DNA of 64,000 nucleotides, from the NCBI GenBank assembly GCA_014529385.2, contig CM043944.1, positions 86,393,884 through 86,457,883 of the forward strand, given 5' to 3'. The DNA comes from Adiantum capillus-veneris (Eukaryota > Streptophyta > Polypodiopsida > Polypodiales > Pteridaceae). Each line of letters opens with the position of its first letter. The stretch's first letter is position 1. The translations under genes were made by a program, and so were the position numbers. Below the pieces are notes generated by a model that did no database searches, was not told the DNA's origin, and saw only the letters and a list, made by a program, of their open reading frames with translations. Of the stretch, positions 21,773 to 32,151 are shown in pieces.

Positions 21773-24362
21773 GCGGTCCGGGGTGGGCAAAAAGAAGAGC
21801 GGCCTCTAAACACACTTCGAGGCTCCCGTGCTGCTCAATTGGGGCTGGGGAAAGCACAATCAGAGACACAACAGCCCACAGCTAGAAACCAAACAAGAAA
21901 AGGGGCACCACCTAGTTGTAGATGTGAACTAGGACGCACGTGAAATCTCCTAAGCTTGTACTCAAATGCACAAAGAGAGGGTAATGCAAGATAGCCACAC
22001 ACACCAAACACAAACATTCACCATGCCAGAGAGAGGTAAAGCGCACAAATGAACTTGAGCAACTCAGTCTTAGCCCTAAAGACTAGATGCACACAAAGCT
22101 TGATGAGAAATAGAGAGACAACACAAAACTTGACCTTGTTGCCAATACACAAATTGTGTTAGGGTCACGGGAGCCCTCTCACCGAGCACCCTCTTACAAT
22201 TGACCTTTTAGGCAAACAATTCAACAAGCCCTCAAACCACCAAGCATGAAATGGCACAACAAACTTCAAGGACAATATACCTTCAACCACCTGATTAGCC
22301 AACTTATCAAGTCAATTTGGAGAGAAGAGTCGTAGTTGCAGCATACAATTGCACCCAAAACTATAAATCTTATTTATGCACAAGAGTAGGCTACAAGTGT
22401 GGTGAAGAGTATGGCATACACTCCACTCCTCTAGATGGCATAACTAACTTCAAGCTTCTCCATGCACCTCTGTGTAATGATGGAATAGAGCACTCACAAT
22501 GCACACACTCTACACAACTAGGCTTGAAGAGTGGTGTGTTATGTGTTGAGAATGGTGTGGTGTAGTGTGACCATGTGGTGATTTACAAGGGAGAGAAGGG
22601 CTCTATTTATAGGTTTTAGAAGCCCCGATTTGGATTAGGCCTAATCAAGTTTATTTGAAGGAATAAAAGATTATGCATATTTTTATTTTTTTTAATGAGG
22701 GTGGGTCTCTCTTGTCCTTTGAGTCACATGGATGTGGGCTCAAGGGAAGAGAATTATTGAGGATGAAAGGAGAGAGGATTGAGTGAATAATTTGGGAGTG
22801 CCTACTCTAGTAGAGGGTGCATTTTACAATAAGGTTAGTGGTTAGTAATTATTACCAAAAAATATTTACAAAATCATTCACCAAATGGTGAGATATATGA
22901 TGAGAAAAGTTAGAGAAGGGATGAGCTTGTAAAGCAAGGTTGAAGCTTGGAGAAGTTGACATTCACCTCTTCACAACATCGGTAGAAGAAGCGGTCAGCA
23001 TGGCGAAGTAACGCGTGTCGATGAAGCTATGTTATTTCAAACCTTGGAAAATTCATGATAAAAGCCTTCATTTGCAGAGGTTATCCTTGGATTTTTGCTG
23101 ATTTTTTGAAGTTCTTTACAAAGCTGAAGAGAGTATGGTAATATGGACATATATGTAGAGAGAAAGGGGGACACATAGGGTGAAGAAATGGAGGATGCAG
23201 GCTATGGAGGTGTGAGAGATGTGGCAATGGTGAAGAGGGTGAATTAGGACATGGGAGTTGCAGGTTTGGGAGTGGTAAGGAGAGGGAGGAGTGTGTGTGA
23301 AAGAGGAAAATGATAAAGTGGAAGAGGGAGTGTGGTTGCATAGCATGGGCAAACTGGGGTCCACCAATAAAATCATAGCTTACAGCTCGTAGCTCAAAAA
23401 AATATGAAAAAATTTGAGGTGAAAGTTCAGCTCACGAGCTACAACTTTTGTGTGTATCACCTTTTCAAATTCAGGGAGCATGTGATCTTTAAAAATTCAG
23501 CAAAACCGACTGTTTTTTCCACTGCACAAGGTCCTTGTGAGGTCCTTCTTTGGATGATTCTTTTGAATACCTCCAAGAGTGAGCTCCCCATGGTGCATGC
23601 ATGCATGCCACATACCCTTGACCTTATTTGGTAGGTCTATAATGGAAGATATTGTTGAGATCATGATATAAATTAATAGTACAACTAAGAAAATCAAATA
23701 TTGAGGGGTCTAAAAAATATGTACATGTCAAATATAAATAATATAGGTGGAAAAATATAAAGGGGTCAAAATAAATCTCTCTCATTATAAGTCTACCATA
23801 AAAAGATGAATATTTTTGGTGGTCTAATTTATGAGAGTAATAAAGAATAGATGTATGAAGGAAAAAATCACAATAGTGAAAAAAATATACACATAAATAG
23901 AACTAGTTTTTTTGGATTTTTGTTGGGATGGAGTTACACCAAAAATAAGAGAATCTTGCATGAAATTATTTTTATATTGAATAAAGAGTATGCAAAATGG
24001 TAAGAAAGAATATGGTAATGGTGAGTCAATGTACATAGCATAAATAACACACCATAGGTAGAAATATTTAAATAAATACCAAAATAATTATGAAAAATCC
24101 TTTTATTTAGGCCCTATATACAATGAAATATTTACACACAAATGGGCCATAATATACTTATATTTTTTATATTTTTTAATTTTTTGGCTCAACTAGCCCA
24201 GTGACTAGCTAGCTGAGGGTTTTTAAGAAGATATGGGAAAAGTCCCCTAACTCACACACACCTATATACAGTGAAATGGTAGGGATAGCCTCAGTGTTTG
24301 GATGATTTTGGTAGGGTGGGTTAACTCACTATGGCAATTACGGAGAGCCAAAAAACGGCTAT
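21773..24362. other. Insertion in the 3' LTR, unrecognised content
   Basis: This ~2.6-kb segment is absent from the 5' LTR. It is therefore either an insertion or a piece lost from the other copy. Putative flanks actgc (left) and actgt (right) could be a 5-bp duplication. It contains only short ORFs: 22,317-22,565 plus (82 codons, begins MERRVVVAAYNC) and A+T-rich sequence from 23.6 to 24.2 kb. No transposase, RT or terminal repeat was recognised. Confidence 0.5.
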
Positions 24363-24511
24363 CACTGTAAAAATAAGAAAAGTAGTTCGCCTATTATCAG
24401 TGATCACCTACACACCTATTGGACCAACAAGCCCCGCCCCTGACTCTACCAAATAAATAATACAACATCTGTCATAGGTCTTCGATAGGGTCAGGTAGTC
24501 CCTTTGTCAAC

Positions 24512-24522
24512 ATTTTTTCCAA
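24512..24522 (-). other. Polypurine tract of the gag-only element
   Basis: The minus strand reads GTTGGAAAAAA immediately before TGTTGAC, the start of the 3' LTR. This is the expected plus-strand primer position. Confidence 0.6.
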
Positions 24523-24654
24523 CAATAAGTTAGTACGCCCACTTTCCCACGACTTTAAGTCACTTTCTTCTTGGATGACACTATGGCTAAGGGTCTATGG
24601 ACTTTGTGAGGTTGTTGTTGCATAGGGAACACTGTGTTTGCAATCTGGATCTGC

Positions 24655-27600
24655 CTAGGTGCTGGTTCTAGATCCCTTTGGGTCTCTTCTACCAAACCCA
24701 TTGTGGATAAGTTCATATCTTCTTCTTAGGTCTTGGCCATTGTGGCTCATGATGATCTTCCTTGTTGGTTTCTTCCTAGTGGTTGTTTTGGTCTCCATGG
24801 TTTCACCTGAATCAGAATCCTCTTCAACATCGTTCATATATACGGGGTTGTCACCAGCCCCTATGTTGGTCTTTGAAATGGGGTCTGACTTCGCTGCTTT
24901 TTGCAATCTCTTCTTTCATGTTTTCTTCTTATTTTGAGATTGGGCAATTGATGCCGTGTCTCTTTCCTCAAGAATATAATTTTTGTTGTTGGAGCATCGA
25001 TTGTGTGAGTATATTTACTAGTACCACGTGTATTTTGTGATGGCTCCTTGATAACGTCAATCAAGTTTAATGGCATGATCTTTGGTGCATTTGGATTATT
25101 CGAACATTGGGCAATCAAATGATCTATGCCACATTGGTTACACATGAGTACACCATTGTAGACGTGCTTGCTTGATTGTTTTGCATTAGTTTAGCATTCT
25201 TTTGTAGCCTAATAGGACACTCGGCTACACGATGTGGACCTCCACACTCATAGCATTAAAGAGGGGGTGTCTTGGTAGTGTAATTGATTTTGGCCTCTTG
25301 CAACAAGAGCAGCTACTTGATAGACACGTTTGACATGTCCACAATAGTCCTCCATGTAGTAATGTGGACTTTCTTTAAGCGCATCAATCCCATATACTAT
25401 GGTCTATATCTTCCTCACAGCCTTCCAAACAAGCAATAGATGACTCACAACCCACTTGATTCACATAAGTGATTCTCGGATGTGGTGGTTTCGGTCCTAG
25501 CAGTGGAGGTGGTAAGGGTGTTGTTTCAACAACATTTTGGGCCCTAGGGACCATGTGTTGTGATGTTTGTTCAAGAGGTGGGGCTAGCATCAATTCCGGC
25601 ACTCGAGGTGTGTCTATCCATGCTAAGGCTGGTCTATTGGTCATTGCATGCTTAAATACTATGCAATCCTTAGCTTGATGATCATACCTCCCACAGACAT
25701 TGCAATTCCTATTGAGTTTTACTCTACAAGTAGGGCATCCACTGGTACAATGCGGACCATAGCAAACTGAGCACCATTGTTGCTCCCTTCTTGGATACAT
25801 ATGGTTTTTTTGTGGAGCACAATTGTCTCTAAGACTCTCTTGAATGGCCTTGGTGAGATTTGCTAAAGTCATCTCAAATGAAGTTTGGCTCTTTAGCTAT
25901 AGGCTTTAGGGTCATTGGTTGATGCCCCGATGCTTGCGAGCTAGTAGATTTAGTCTCTACAGACACTCTTTCTCCTTCAATCATTAAATTATCCTCCAAT
26001 TGGATTGCATTGGTGGTGACTGCTTCCCAAGTGGTGATACCTCTAATGACTAGGCCATTGTATATAACCTCATGTCATAATTCCCTAATGAATCTATCAA
26101 GCAATTGGTTATTATTGAAGCGCTCATTTGGATGACAATGAGAATTTAAATGCTTCAAGTGACTAATAAAGTCCCTCACGGACTATCCTTTCTCTCGTAG
26201 GGCTTTCTGGAGATGAGATGCTACACCCCAAAGCACTCCCTCTTGTATGTATTCTTTCAAGAACAGTCTCCTAAGAGTAGGGTAAATTGTTTTTTTTTCC
26301 ACTCTTAGGGTTCTCTACCAATCCCCAGCCTTCCCACTTAAGGTTAGGCTTAAAGAATTACTCTTATGCAGGTCATTGTGTTCTCCTAGAGAATCGCCTA
26401 TTGTTCAAACACTTTGATATGATTTCTCACATCCCCATCTCCACTAAATTTTTGTGTGAGCTTGGCTATTTGTACTACCTTACTTCTAGGCTATCTATCA
26501 GGTGTGTTACGCATATTCTCAGCAATAGATCAACCAATAGCTTGAGCAAATGTTGCCAATTCACCTAAGTGAGCAGGTACCATGGGTAAAGGAACTCCAG
26601 AGACTACTTGTGGAGTAGGTATTGGAATTGGTCTTGGCGCATAGGAAGCCTTTGGGTTCCAAGTTTGGTACGGTGTTGTGCCATGTGGCGGCCCAAAGTT
26701 CATATGTGTGGCCCTAGGCATAGCAGACATCGGATGTGATATGCTAATGCTAGCTAGTATGGTCCCATTGAAATAAGAGCTTGGATGTTGTGGTTGTGGA
26801 GCATAGGTTTTTGAAACAATGGGAGGGGTAGGAGCTACATGAATACAAGGACCTATAGGTGCATTTGATTGATACATACTTGTAGGTACTGTTGCAGGCA
26901 TTGAGCTACCGTGTAGAGGTGCTTTACTAACAAATGAGGTCCATGGAATTTTTCTTGGCATGCCTCATCATTGGGGTAGGCATAGTAGCCATGGTGTCAT
27001 CAACGGAAAGATGAGCTAGACTTGGAAAGGTAAAGCTATCACTTATGGGCTCAGATATCACTGAGACCCCTGGCGAAACAACATATGGAGGATCCATCAG
27101 ACTTATTGAGGGAGTCTCCATTTGCAATAAGGTTGGCTGTTTAGCCTTCCCTATATCCAAGAATCTCATGAGACCCGTTGAAGGCATGTGGATCCCCTTG
27201 TTCTGGCTCTCTAGCTCAATAACCCTATGGATGATCTCACAAACTCTTTGTTGTTGATCCTCTACACTAGTGGCACCAGTTGTGGATTGTAGGATATCTA
27301 ACCAATCCATGTGATAGGTGTGACATGTGTATAGGTCGGTTAGAGTTTCCGTTTGTAGTTTGTACTCCCAGTTCTCATTTAGGAACACTCCATCTAGGAT
27401 TGAGGTGCGAGGGGTGCCCTTTGAACTAGATGCAATGTGGCTCTCTATGGGTTGACCCTTAGTGGTCGCTAATTCAGGAGCACTTGATTGCTCTCCTAGC
27501 AGGGATATTGACATAGGAGCTTTTGATTTTAACTCTCTTCGTTGCTCTGCCTTGCGTAAGCTCTCGATTTCCTTTTCCCTAATCGCAATGATATATTGCT

Positions 27601-28128
27601 CAACCTCTTGCACTTTGGCAAGGCTTCTACCATCAGGTAATATAACCTCGGAGGGAAATAGCTCTGAAGAGTCAGGGGGTGCAGTGAATGGAGTATTCAC
27701 GTGCACACTCTCCAGGAGCATGGTCATCAATGGCGCATTTACTTCCCCACCCCCCTCATTTACATCATTAGTCCCATTTTCGGAGCGAGTGGCTCTACTA
27801 AAAGTTTCCTTCAAGCGGCTAAGCATGCTCGGCCCAGACCGTGGGCCCATGGCATGCATGTCTTGCTTGAGCTATCGGGATTAGGCATTGGGTAACCCTC
27901 CATGACGTCATAGTCAGAGGAAGAGTCACTAGACGCAATATGCGGGTCCTGAGTGGTACTACCTTGGGTTCCCTCTGAGGGCCTAGAGCCTAAGGTAGAG
28001 GAATAATGAGTGCCCGCGTAAACTGAGACACTCTCAATGTGCTCATCCTCTAGCACACGACTAAAGTGTAGGTGCATGTGACCACAACACTCTAGAGGTG
28101 TTGGTGAGTGCCCGTGAATCCCGCTCAC
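24655..28128 (-). pseudogene. Gag of the non-autonomous LTR element, with several zinc knuckles
   Basis: A likely start is at 28,128 (MSGIHGHSPTPLE), with a frameshift near 27,860 into the long frame ending at 26,927 (310 codons) and another near 26,945 into a Pro-rich frame ending at 26,530. A capsid-like stretch at about 26,140-25,950 reads HEVIYNGLVIRGITTWEAV. From 25,872 the frame holds CSVCYGPHCTSGC and CNVCGRYDHQAKDC (the second a perfect CX2CX4HX4C). Two further knuckles lie near 25,240 (YECGGPHRVAEC) and 25,140 (CNQCGIDHLIAQC). The end near 24,655 is acidic then basic. Gag packages the element RNA. Stops between 26.5 and 25.9 kb make this copy a pseudogene. Confidence 0.8.
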
Positions 28129-28387
28129 CTAGTTTTTTAGGTGTATACAACCCAATTTTTTGTAATTTTGGTCCCTTTTAACCGAGCCACCGAATATGGC
28201 GTGTGGTAGCTCAAAACAAGAGTCTTGGCTAGGGGGAAGTCTTGCTTTACAACCCCCGATTTGGTTACGTACAGTGTCCAAAATCCTAAAAATAGTCCTT
28301 TCCTAGTCAGAGAGAAGGCTAAAATTAGTAAGTTCAAAGGGTGAGTGTGAAGGGATGGTGGAGGACTTGAGGAACTTGTCCCACATT

Positions 28388-28640
28388 CTTAGTCCTAGTC
28401 CTAGTCCTAGTCCTCAACCTTGTCCTTGACCTGGTCCTGGTCCTCAACCTATTCTTGGTCGTGATCCTAGTCCTAGTCCTTAACCTTGGTCCTTGTCCTA
28501 GTCCTAGTCCTAGTCCTTGACCTTGGTCCTAGACCTAGTCCTAGACCCGGTCCTCAACTTGTGGTCCTAGACCTGGTCTTGGTCCTTGTCCTAGTCCTCA
28601 ACCTTGGTCCTGGTCCTGGTCTAGTCCTAGTCCTAACACA
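28388..28640. repeat. TCCTAG/TCCTGG hexamer-type minisatellite
   Basis: About 250 bp of tcctagtcc, tcctggtcc, tcctcaacctt and variants. It lies in the leader between the primer site and gag of the gag-only element. ORFs through it (repeated Leu-Val) are artefacts. Confidence 0.95.
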
Positions 28641-28910
28641 GCAACACTCACAGAGTACTCAATCTACTAATTGTCTACTGCACATTACCGCTTTAAACTA
28701 ACTAACAGATCGGCTAACACCTGCCATTACACATCTAACAAATCTAACAAAACAAGTACACTACAGCACTTGATAGAGCTTACAAAAACCTGTTAAAATT
28801 GCCCATTGAAACCACTTAACAATTCGCACACAACTCAGCAAAAAACCAAAAAAATATGTGAAGGCTTCCAGAGGTAGCAATGAGTGCTTCTCAACCTTAG
28901 TACAAGGCAA

Positions 28911-28932
28911 TCCTTAGCAGCAGTGCCAAAAA
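28911..28932 (-). other. Primer-binding site of the gag-only element
   Basis: Directly inside the 5' LTR the minus strand reads TTTTTGGCACTGCTGC. It resembles the TTTTGGCGCCGTTGCC-type site used by some plant gypsy groups (Athila/Tat style, by recall) with several mismatches. Position supports the call; the tRNA match is degenerate. Confidence 0.55.
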
Positions 28933-29163
28933 TGTACGCTTTTCTGTATGTATCGAAGGCTGGGAACTTTCCTGTGGACTGTGTGCGAGCCTCAAAAGGC
29001 TACAAACACACAACTAGAAGAGCCTAGCAAGCTCAAAGGGGCATGGCATGTCACTCACTGCTCAATGCTTCCGTTGTGAAGGATCCTATGCTGCAAAGAA
29101 TAAGGAATCGCCTCCCATGCCACGCTCAACCACCTCGATGCCGCAGATGACGCCGCAATGCTT

Positions 29164-29242
<79 letters not shown>

Positions 29243-29568
29243 CATACACACACACACACACACACACACTCGTGAGAACACGAAGGAAAAGGAGACAGAG
29301 AGGGAGTAAGAGAACTTCTTAGCTTACACCTCTTAGAATGAGGAGTTTTAGGTCAAATGGACCTTTTATAAGAGTTTGGCTTGTTCACACATTGGTGCCC
29401 AGAGTGGTGGCTGACTGTTGCACAACTACTGTAAAAATAAGATAAGTGGTTCACCTATCATTGGCAATCACCTACACACCTATTGGACCAACAAGCCTGA
29501 TCCCTGACTCTACCAAATAAATAATACGGCATCCGTCGTAGGTGATAGGGTGTCCGTCAGGGTTAACA
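28933..29568 (-). mobile_element. 5' LTR of the gag-only element
   Basis: 636 bp. On the minus strand it begins TGTTAACCCTGACGG and ends AGCGTACA (TG...CA). It contains a (CT)n tract (29,166-29,239) and a (CA)n tract (29,245-29,269), both longer than in the other LTR. Overall identity to the matched parts of the 3' LTR is roughly 85%, so the insertion is not recent. Confidence 0.88.
29166..29269. repeat. (CT)n-(CA)n compound microsatellite in the 5' LTR
   Basis: About 37 CT units, then aagcata, then about 12 CA units. Confidence 0.98.
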
Positions 29569-30160
29569 TGGGATTTCATTGGATGAGGACGAATCAATGC
29601 ATGATGGATTTTTTTCAACTTGCAAGTTGTGTACGTGCCTTATTGGTGTGAGATAAGATCTGGATCAAGTTGGGTTTTTTAGGAATCAGTTTTGGCTCCA
29701 GAGAATCAATATATAGAAAAATGAGTCGATTTTTGGTTGCATTTGGTGTGGCTTTGGAGGGTTTTCAAGGAGGATCATGCAAGATTCGCAAAAAAGTTTG
29801 TAGGCTTTATATAAAGAGGGATGACATATCACATAGTTCTTGAACAGGAGAGATAGAGAGATTCTCTCTCCATGGACATGGTGGCCCATCGCAGGCAGTG
29901 TTGTGTGTGTTGTGAGCCAGCGGTGTCGCTGCCTTGCTATCGTGGATATTGGTGGCTATCACTAGCGCTATTGCAGTCTGTTGGTGGTGTTTACATGTGG
30001 CCCATGAGACCTTGGCCTCCCCTTGATGTTAGAGATGATACACACAAAGTATTTAAGTGGTAACCCCTGGCGAGAGCTAGGAGTTAACAGGCTAAAAATA
30101 ATAAAGGAAACTCGCTTTTTGGCTATTTTTGGAAAGTAACAAAAAGGCACTCAAAATGAG
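29569..30160. repeat. Dispersed repeat R, copy 1, right part
   Basis: Continues the repeat whose left part ends at 21,326. It matches copy 2 from about 30,372 (ttcattggatg, gaatcaatgcat, tatggatttttttca/gatggatttttttca, gagagatagagagat, aggagtta/aggagtca). No gene recognised; the 63-codon stretch at 29,872-30,063 has no motif. Confidence 0.85.
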
Positions 30161-30214
30161 TAAATAGAGAGTTTTTTGGTGGCCAGTTTAATTCAGAAGT
30201 ACTTTTTTGCTACA

Positions 30215-30558
30215 GGCAAGAGCTTTTAAATGTGTGAATGGGTGGTTAATTTTAGCTTGCCATGGTTTTGATTGATAGCCTCGTATATGAGCTTTGAATC
30301 GTGCTTTATAGTGTTCAAATTGGGCTTCAATTGATCGTTTTATGCTCAATATAGTCATGGTTGAACGCCTTTGTGGGGTTTCATTGGATGGGGAAGAATC
30401 AATGCATTATGGATTTTTTTCAATTTGTGGGTTAATATTGGTGCCTTTGTGATGTATGACATGCTCTCGATCAAGTCATATTTTTTAGGGATCAATTTTA
30501 GTTTTGGGAAGTAGTGTATGGAAAAATGAGTCAAAATTTGGTAACATTTGTTGCACTT

Positions 30559-30594
<36 letters not shown>

Positions 30595-30955
30595 CCAAGG
30601 AGGATCATGTGAGAGTATAGAGGGACAACATATCACATAGTGTCTGAACATGAGAGATAGAGAGATGCTCTCCCCACGGCCACGGTGACCCATCGTAGGC
30701 GATGTGTGTGTTGTGAGCCAAGTGGTGTTGTTGCCTTGTTACAATGGCTATCATTGGCTATCACTAGCAATCCATTGGTGATGTGTTTACATGTCGCTTG
30801 CGGGACCTTCACCTCAGCTTGATGTTAGAGGCATACACACAAAGTATTTAAGTGGTAACCCCCATCGAGCTAGGAGTCAAGAGTCTAAAAACAATAAAGG
30901 AAACCCGCTTTTTGGCTATAATTTTTGAAAAGTGACGATAGGGCATGCAAAATTA
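30215..30955. repeat. Dispersed repeat R, copy 2 (uninterrupted)
   Basis: Tandem neighbour of copy 1. It carries the empty insertion site at about 30,363-30,390. Its right end (ggcatgcaaaatta) is replaced by LTR sequence starting tgtattatag at 30,956, where copy 1 continues gtaaatagagag. It also contains a long G run. Divergence from copy 1 is about 15%. Confidence 0.85.
30557..30592. repeat. Poly-G run
   Basis: More than 30 consecutive G residues. The same place in copy 1 of repeat R reads ggctttggagggttttc, so the run is an expansion of a short G-rich stretch or a sequencing/assembly problem. Confidence 0.9.
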
Positions 30956-31578
30956 TGTATTATAGATTCTCCCATGAAGAGAGACTTGGTACAATACATT
31001 CTTTGTGTTCCTTGATACCTTGGTTCAATGAAGATGGTAAGCTTCATGCACCAAGATTATGCTTGTAACTATGTTGCAAAAAAAAAAACTTGTTCCCAAC
31101 CTCAATCCCAAGACCTCAAACACATTCAAAGGTGGAGAGAGCTAGGAGGGAGTGAGGGAGGGGAAGAGGAAGAAGAAGTACATACAAGAAAGAAGTAGTC
31201 TTATCACTTATCATTACTCTTAGAGCTAGGAGTCAAGAGTCTAAAAACAATAAAGGAAACCCGCTTTTTGGCTATAATTTTTGAAAAGTGACGATAGGGC
31301 ATGCAAAATTATGTATTATAGATTCTCCCATGAAGAGAGACTTGGTACAATACATTCTTTGTGTTCCTTGATACCTTGGTTCAATGAAGATGGTAAGCTT
31401 CATGCACCAAGATTATGCTTGTAACTATGTTGCAAAAAAAAAAACTTGTTCCCAACCTCAATCCCAAGACCTCAAACACATTCAAAGGTGGAGAGAGCTA
31501 GGAGGGAGTGAGGGAGGGGAAGAGGAAGAAGAAGTACATACAAGAAAGAAGTAGTCTTATCACTTATCATTACTCTTA
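30867..31578. repeat. Perfect 356-bp tandem duplication
   Basis: Copies 30,867-31,222 and 31,223-31,578 are identical by eye, including an A11 run. Each holds the last ~90 bp of repeat R copy 2 followed by the end of a gypsy LTR. The sequence gagc occurs at the start of copy one and copy two and just after copy two, so a short microhomology may have mediated it. Perfect identity means it is very recent or an assembly artefact. Confidence 0.95.
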
Positions 31579-32071
31579 GAGCATAGCATAGTAATGGAGA
31601 TGAAGAAGTTGGAAAGCATTGCTTTGAAGCATAGCTCTTGGTTGGATTTGCAATCCATAACCAAGAGGCGTTGGTGTAGGCTCTCAACTTCTCATTCTTG
31701 GAGAAGGAGATGAATCTCTTTCTCAACACAATGGGAGAGTGTGTGTGCACAAGAATGACAAAAAGGGGAGCCTCCTCTTGCCTAGGTCAACCCCTCTTTC
31801 CTTTTTCACTATCTTGACTCTCATTGGCTCATGCCAAGCCTAGCCAATCATAAGCTTTAGTCATAACTAACAATAGAGGTAGCATTTGAACAAGTATCCA
31901 CCTTTCCCTTTTGAGAGAGAGGGCTTGAATAATGCTTGGATAATTAATTAATTAAACTTAATTTTCACTGGACCCCTTTAAAGGCCATCCAATAGGCTTT
32001 AGACACACTATGATGGCAAATATGGTAGGTGCTTGACATTTGTCCTTATTGCCTCTTGTGGAAAGGTCTTG

Positions 32072-32148
<77 letters not shown>
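30956..32148 (-). mobile_element. 3' LTR, distal part, ending in (AG)n
   Basis: Matches 39,592-40,408 over gattctcccatgaagagaga, the block gatgaagaagttggaaagc, agttaattaaactta-like sequence and cttgacatttgtccttattg. It starts at the joint with repeat R and includes the local 356-bp duplication. It ends in 37 AG units (32,074-32,148). The 92-codon ORF on the minus strand has no recognised domain. Confidence 0.8.

Positions 32149-32151
<3 letters not shown>

Larger units (their letters stand above)
21327..24511 (-). mobile_element. 3' LTR of the gag-only element, enlarged by ~2.6 kb
   Basis: Positions 21,327-21,772 match the 5' LTR from 28,933 to about 29,428 (tcgaaggctgggaac, gaagagcctagcaagctcaa, (CT)n then (CA)n, aatggaccttttataagagt). 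Positions 24,363-24,511 match about 29,428-29,568 (cctacacacctattggacca, gactctaccaaataaata). Between them lie about 2.6 kb absent from the other LTR. The terminal bases read TG...CA on the minus strand (TGTTGAC... to ...CATACA). Confidence 0.85.
21327..29568 (-). mobile_element. Gag-only (non-autonomous) LTR retrotransposon, complete with TSD
   Basis: LTR-like ends at 21,327-24,511 (3' LTR) and 28,933-29,568 (5' LTR) flank a minus-strand interior. The primer site, gag, zinc knuckles and polypurine tract are in the correct order. The interior (about 4.4 kb) holds only gag-like sequence; no protease, RT, RNase H or integrase is recognisable. This fits TR-GAG type non-autonomous elements that depend on enzymes from relatives. 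The flanking 5-mers are tgggg (21,322-21,326) and tggga (29,569-29,573). The uninterrupted target is preserved in a paralogous repeat at about 30,363-30,390 (tttgtggggtttcattgg). Confidence 0.9.

Noticed and set aside
27462-27884. 140-codon plus-strand ORF
   Set aside because: It is antisense to the gag reading frame of the minus-strand LTR element and has no motif of its own.
28486-28701. Leu-Val repeat protein
   Set aside because: Product of the TCCTAG/TCCTGG minisatellite in an untranslated leader.
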